A DNA stretch of 6,326 nt from Trueperaceae bacterium (GTDB lineage Bacteria; Deinococcota; Deinococci; Deinococcales; Trueperaceae), in the NCBI GenBank assembly GCA_007122815.1, contig SKSV01000378.1:1-6326 (forward strand), read 5' to 3'. Both the position numbers and the translations under genes were made by a program. Shown piece by piece: positions 5,588-6,326 of this stretch. How positions within the stretch are numbered: the stretch's first letter is position 1; each line of letters starts with the position of its first letter. A model generated the notes under the pieces. That model saw nothing but the letters and a program-made list of their open reading frames with translations. It was not told where the DNA came from and made no database searches.

Positions 5588-6061
5588 TTACCGGCGGCAG
5601 GACGGCGGGGGCTCCAGCAGGCCGAGTCGCGTGAGCTCGTCAGCGAGGTCCGCCACGGTCACCGCGTGAACCTTAGGCACACCGAAGCCGTCCTCGTCGT
5701 CGAGCAGGCGCTCACGCTCCTCGTGTGCGGCCGCTTCTTCGGTGTGCAGGGTGCCGTCGGCGATCAGGGCACGGAGGTACTGCTCGGCCACCGCCTCGAG
5801 ACCGTACGCGTCGATGGCCTCGGACACGCGCCCCAAGTCGACCTCATCGAGCAGCGACCCGACCACCTGCGCTGGCGACGCCTGTCCGAAGCGATCGACG
5901 GTGTACCCGACGAGCGAGTCGTCGAACCCGCTGCCCTCAGTTGCGATGCCCTCCATCACGTCGTCCACGCGGCCGACCTCCTCGGGGAGATTCTGCGTCC
6001 AGGATAACGCGTGCAACAGCGGCGACTCGGAGGGCGCAGCGTACACCACGCGCCGTTGCAC
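5588..6061 (-). CDS. Unidentified acidic protein, divergent from an Xre-type antitoxin gene
   Basis: This gene encodes 157 residues from GTG 6061 (start QRRVVYAAPS) to TAA 5588-5590 (end LEPPPSCRR). Third codon positions are overwhelmingly G or C and the residue mix is protein-like, so it is probably real. The protein is acidic (runs of D/E, for example LLDDEDGF at 119-126), has a single lysine, and is mainly helical by appearance. Segments include VGSLLDEVDLGRVSEAIDAY (67-86) and TVADLADELTRLGLLEPPP (135-153). There is no signal peptide, membrane helix or recognised motif. The start is uncertain: no Shine-Dalgarno precedes GTG 6061, the frame continues 12 codons further upstream to a stop without another start codon, and GTG 6049 or 6046 are alternatives. 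It may therefore be N-terminally truncated. It is 60 bases from the divergent antitoxin gene and may share its operator. Confidence 0.6.
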   Translation of the reverse strand: MQRRVVYAAPSESPLLHALSWTQNLPEEVGRVDDVMEGIATEGSGFDDSLVGYTVDRFGQASPAQVVGSLLDEVDLGRVSEAIDAYGLEAVAEQYLRALIADGTLHTEEAAAHEERERLLDDEDGFGVPKVHAVTVADLADELTRLGLLEPPPSCRR

Positions 6062-6121
6062 GAAGCCGGTTGCCTGGGCTCCATATACAGAGTATCGTTA
6101 CTCTAGTGATGGAGGTCGCCC
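6062..6121. promoter_or_regulatory. AT-rich divergent promoter/operator with perfect inverted repeat
   Basis: The spacer contains AGAGTA-TCGT-TACTCT (6089-6104), a perfect 6-bp inverted repeat, in a stretch much richer in A/T than the rest of the window. On the plus strand, TTGCCT (6070-6075), a 17-base spacer and TATCGT (6093-6098) make a plausible sigma-70-type promoter whose -10 lies inside the repeat. A binding protein there should block transcription. GGAGGT (6111-6116) is the ribosome binding site of the antitoxin gene. Autoregulation by the antitoxin is typical of such modules; here it is inference. Confidence 0.5.
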
Positions 6122-6326
6122 GTGAACGGTAGAACGTTCGTACCCTCTCGCTCTCCGGGTCCAGTGCTCGGCGTCCGCGTCCTAGGCCTGAAGGGCGTCG
6201 GCGACGCGTTCACCTTAGCGACACGCATCAGCAAGGGGTTCTCTGCCAGTACCGTGCAGCGCCTAGCGCGCGAACTCGGGTTGCCTGACAAGCAGATCCT
6301 GTCGGTGGCGAACATCCCAGAGAGCA
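6122..6326 (+). CDS. Xre/MbcA/ParS-family antitoxin, N-terminal part (cut by window edge)
   Basis: GTG 6122 follows GGAGGT by five bases. The frame stays open for 68 complete codons to the window edge. After an Arg/Ser/Pro-rich start and VLGLKGVGDAFTLATRISKG (20-39), the segment FSASTVQRLARELGLPDKQI followed by LSVANIPES matches the helical repressor-like part of Xre/MbcA/ParS (formerly DUF2384) antitoxins. In that family a phrase of the type G-S-x-x-x-L-x-x-LGL precedes L-x-x-x-x-IP-x-x-TL-x-RR. The next base is A, consistent with the expected Thr. Such antitoxins usually pair with a RES-domain NAD-degrading toxin directly downstream, here outside the window. About 16 of the 68 codons end in A or T, including TTA and CTA, more than in the neighbouring genes, which hints at acquisition by transfer. 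Confidence 0.72.
   Translation, partial: MNGRTFVPSRSPGPVLGVRVLGLKGVGDAFTLATRISKGFSASTVQRLARELGLPDKQILSVANIPES

Noticed and set aside
5443..5634. 63-residue plus-strand frame after the S41 gene
   Set aside because: Third codon positions are less G/C-biased than the opposite strand, there is no ribosome binding site, and it overlaps the end of the minus-strand gene.
5198..6007. 269-residue plus-strand frame spanning the S41 end and the minus-strand gene
   Set aside because: It is off-frame over the S41 gene and antisense over the 5588-6061 gene, with no domain signal across the join.
1..6326. CRISPR array, tRNA, rRNA or insertion sequence
   Set aside because: No regularly spaced direct repeats, cloverleaf-like segments, rRNA signatures or transposase motifs were found on either strand.

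Overview
This is a high-GC bacterial window with compact genes, GTG starts, overlapping start and stop codons, and strong G/C bias at third codon positions. Arginine greatly outnumbers lysine. That fits an actinobacterium or a high-GC Deinococcota-type organism, but nothing here fixes the lineage.

Left part (1-3858). The C-terminal tail of an unidentified gene (1-120, +) converges on a minus-strand integral membrane protein (132-833), and a long imperfect hairpin spans the junction. A 162-bp divergent intergenic region separates the membrane gene from a tightly coupled plus-strand operon. The operon encodes a NarL/LiaR-type response regulator (996-1667), a HAMP-GAF-HisKA_3-HATPase histidine kinase (1657-3204) and a second small polytopic membrane protein (3201-3815). 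The two membrane proteins are colinear homologues of each other. Each carries two copies of a WA-x-x-PA motif about 52 residues apart, and both end in an LPxxLIxIG-type helix resembling LiaI/LiaF transmembrane segments. The arrangement suggests a Lia-like two-component system with two related membrane accessory or output proteins, one co-transcribed and one divergent. This is the best candidate for an uncharacterised system in the window.

Middle part (3859-5424). After hairpins and a short non-coding stretch lies a membrane-anchored S41-family (C-terminal-processing / tricorn-like) protease-like gene. It contains no lysine, so it cannot use the Ser-Lys dyad of CtpA/Prc; a DGHT histidine is the likely base if the protein is active. 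Its start lacks a ribosome binding site. A 30-codon ORF with a very strong site overlaps the start and may couple its translation.

Right part (5425-6326). A short stretch that looks like decayed minus-strand coding sequence is followed by an unidentified acidic protein (5588-6061, -). Divergent from it is the start of an Xre/MbcA/ParS-type antitoxin gene (6122 to the window edge), whose toxin, if present, lies outside the window. The spacer between them is AT-rich and holds a perfect 6-bp inverted repeat over a plausible promoter. This end looks like accessory DNA next to more stable chromosomal genes.
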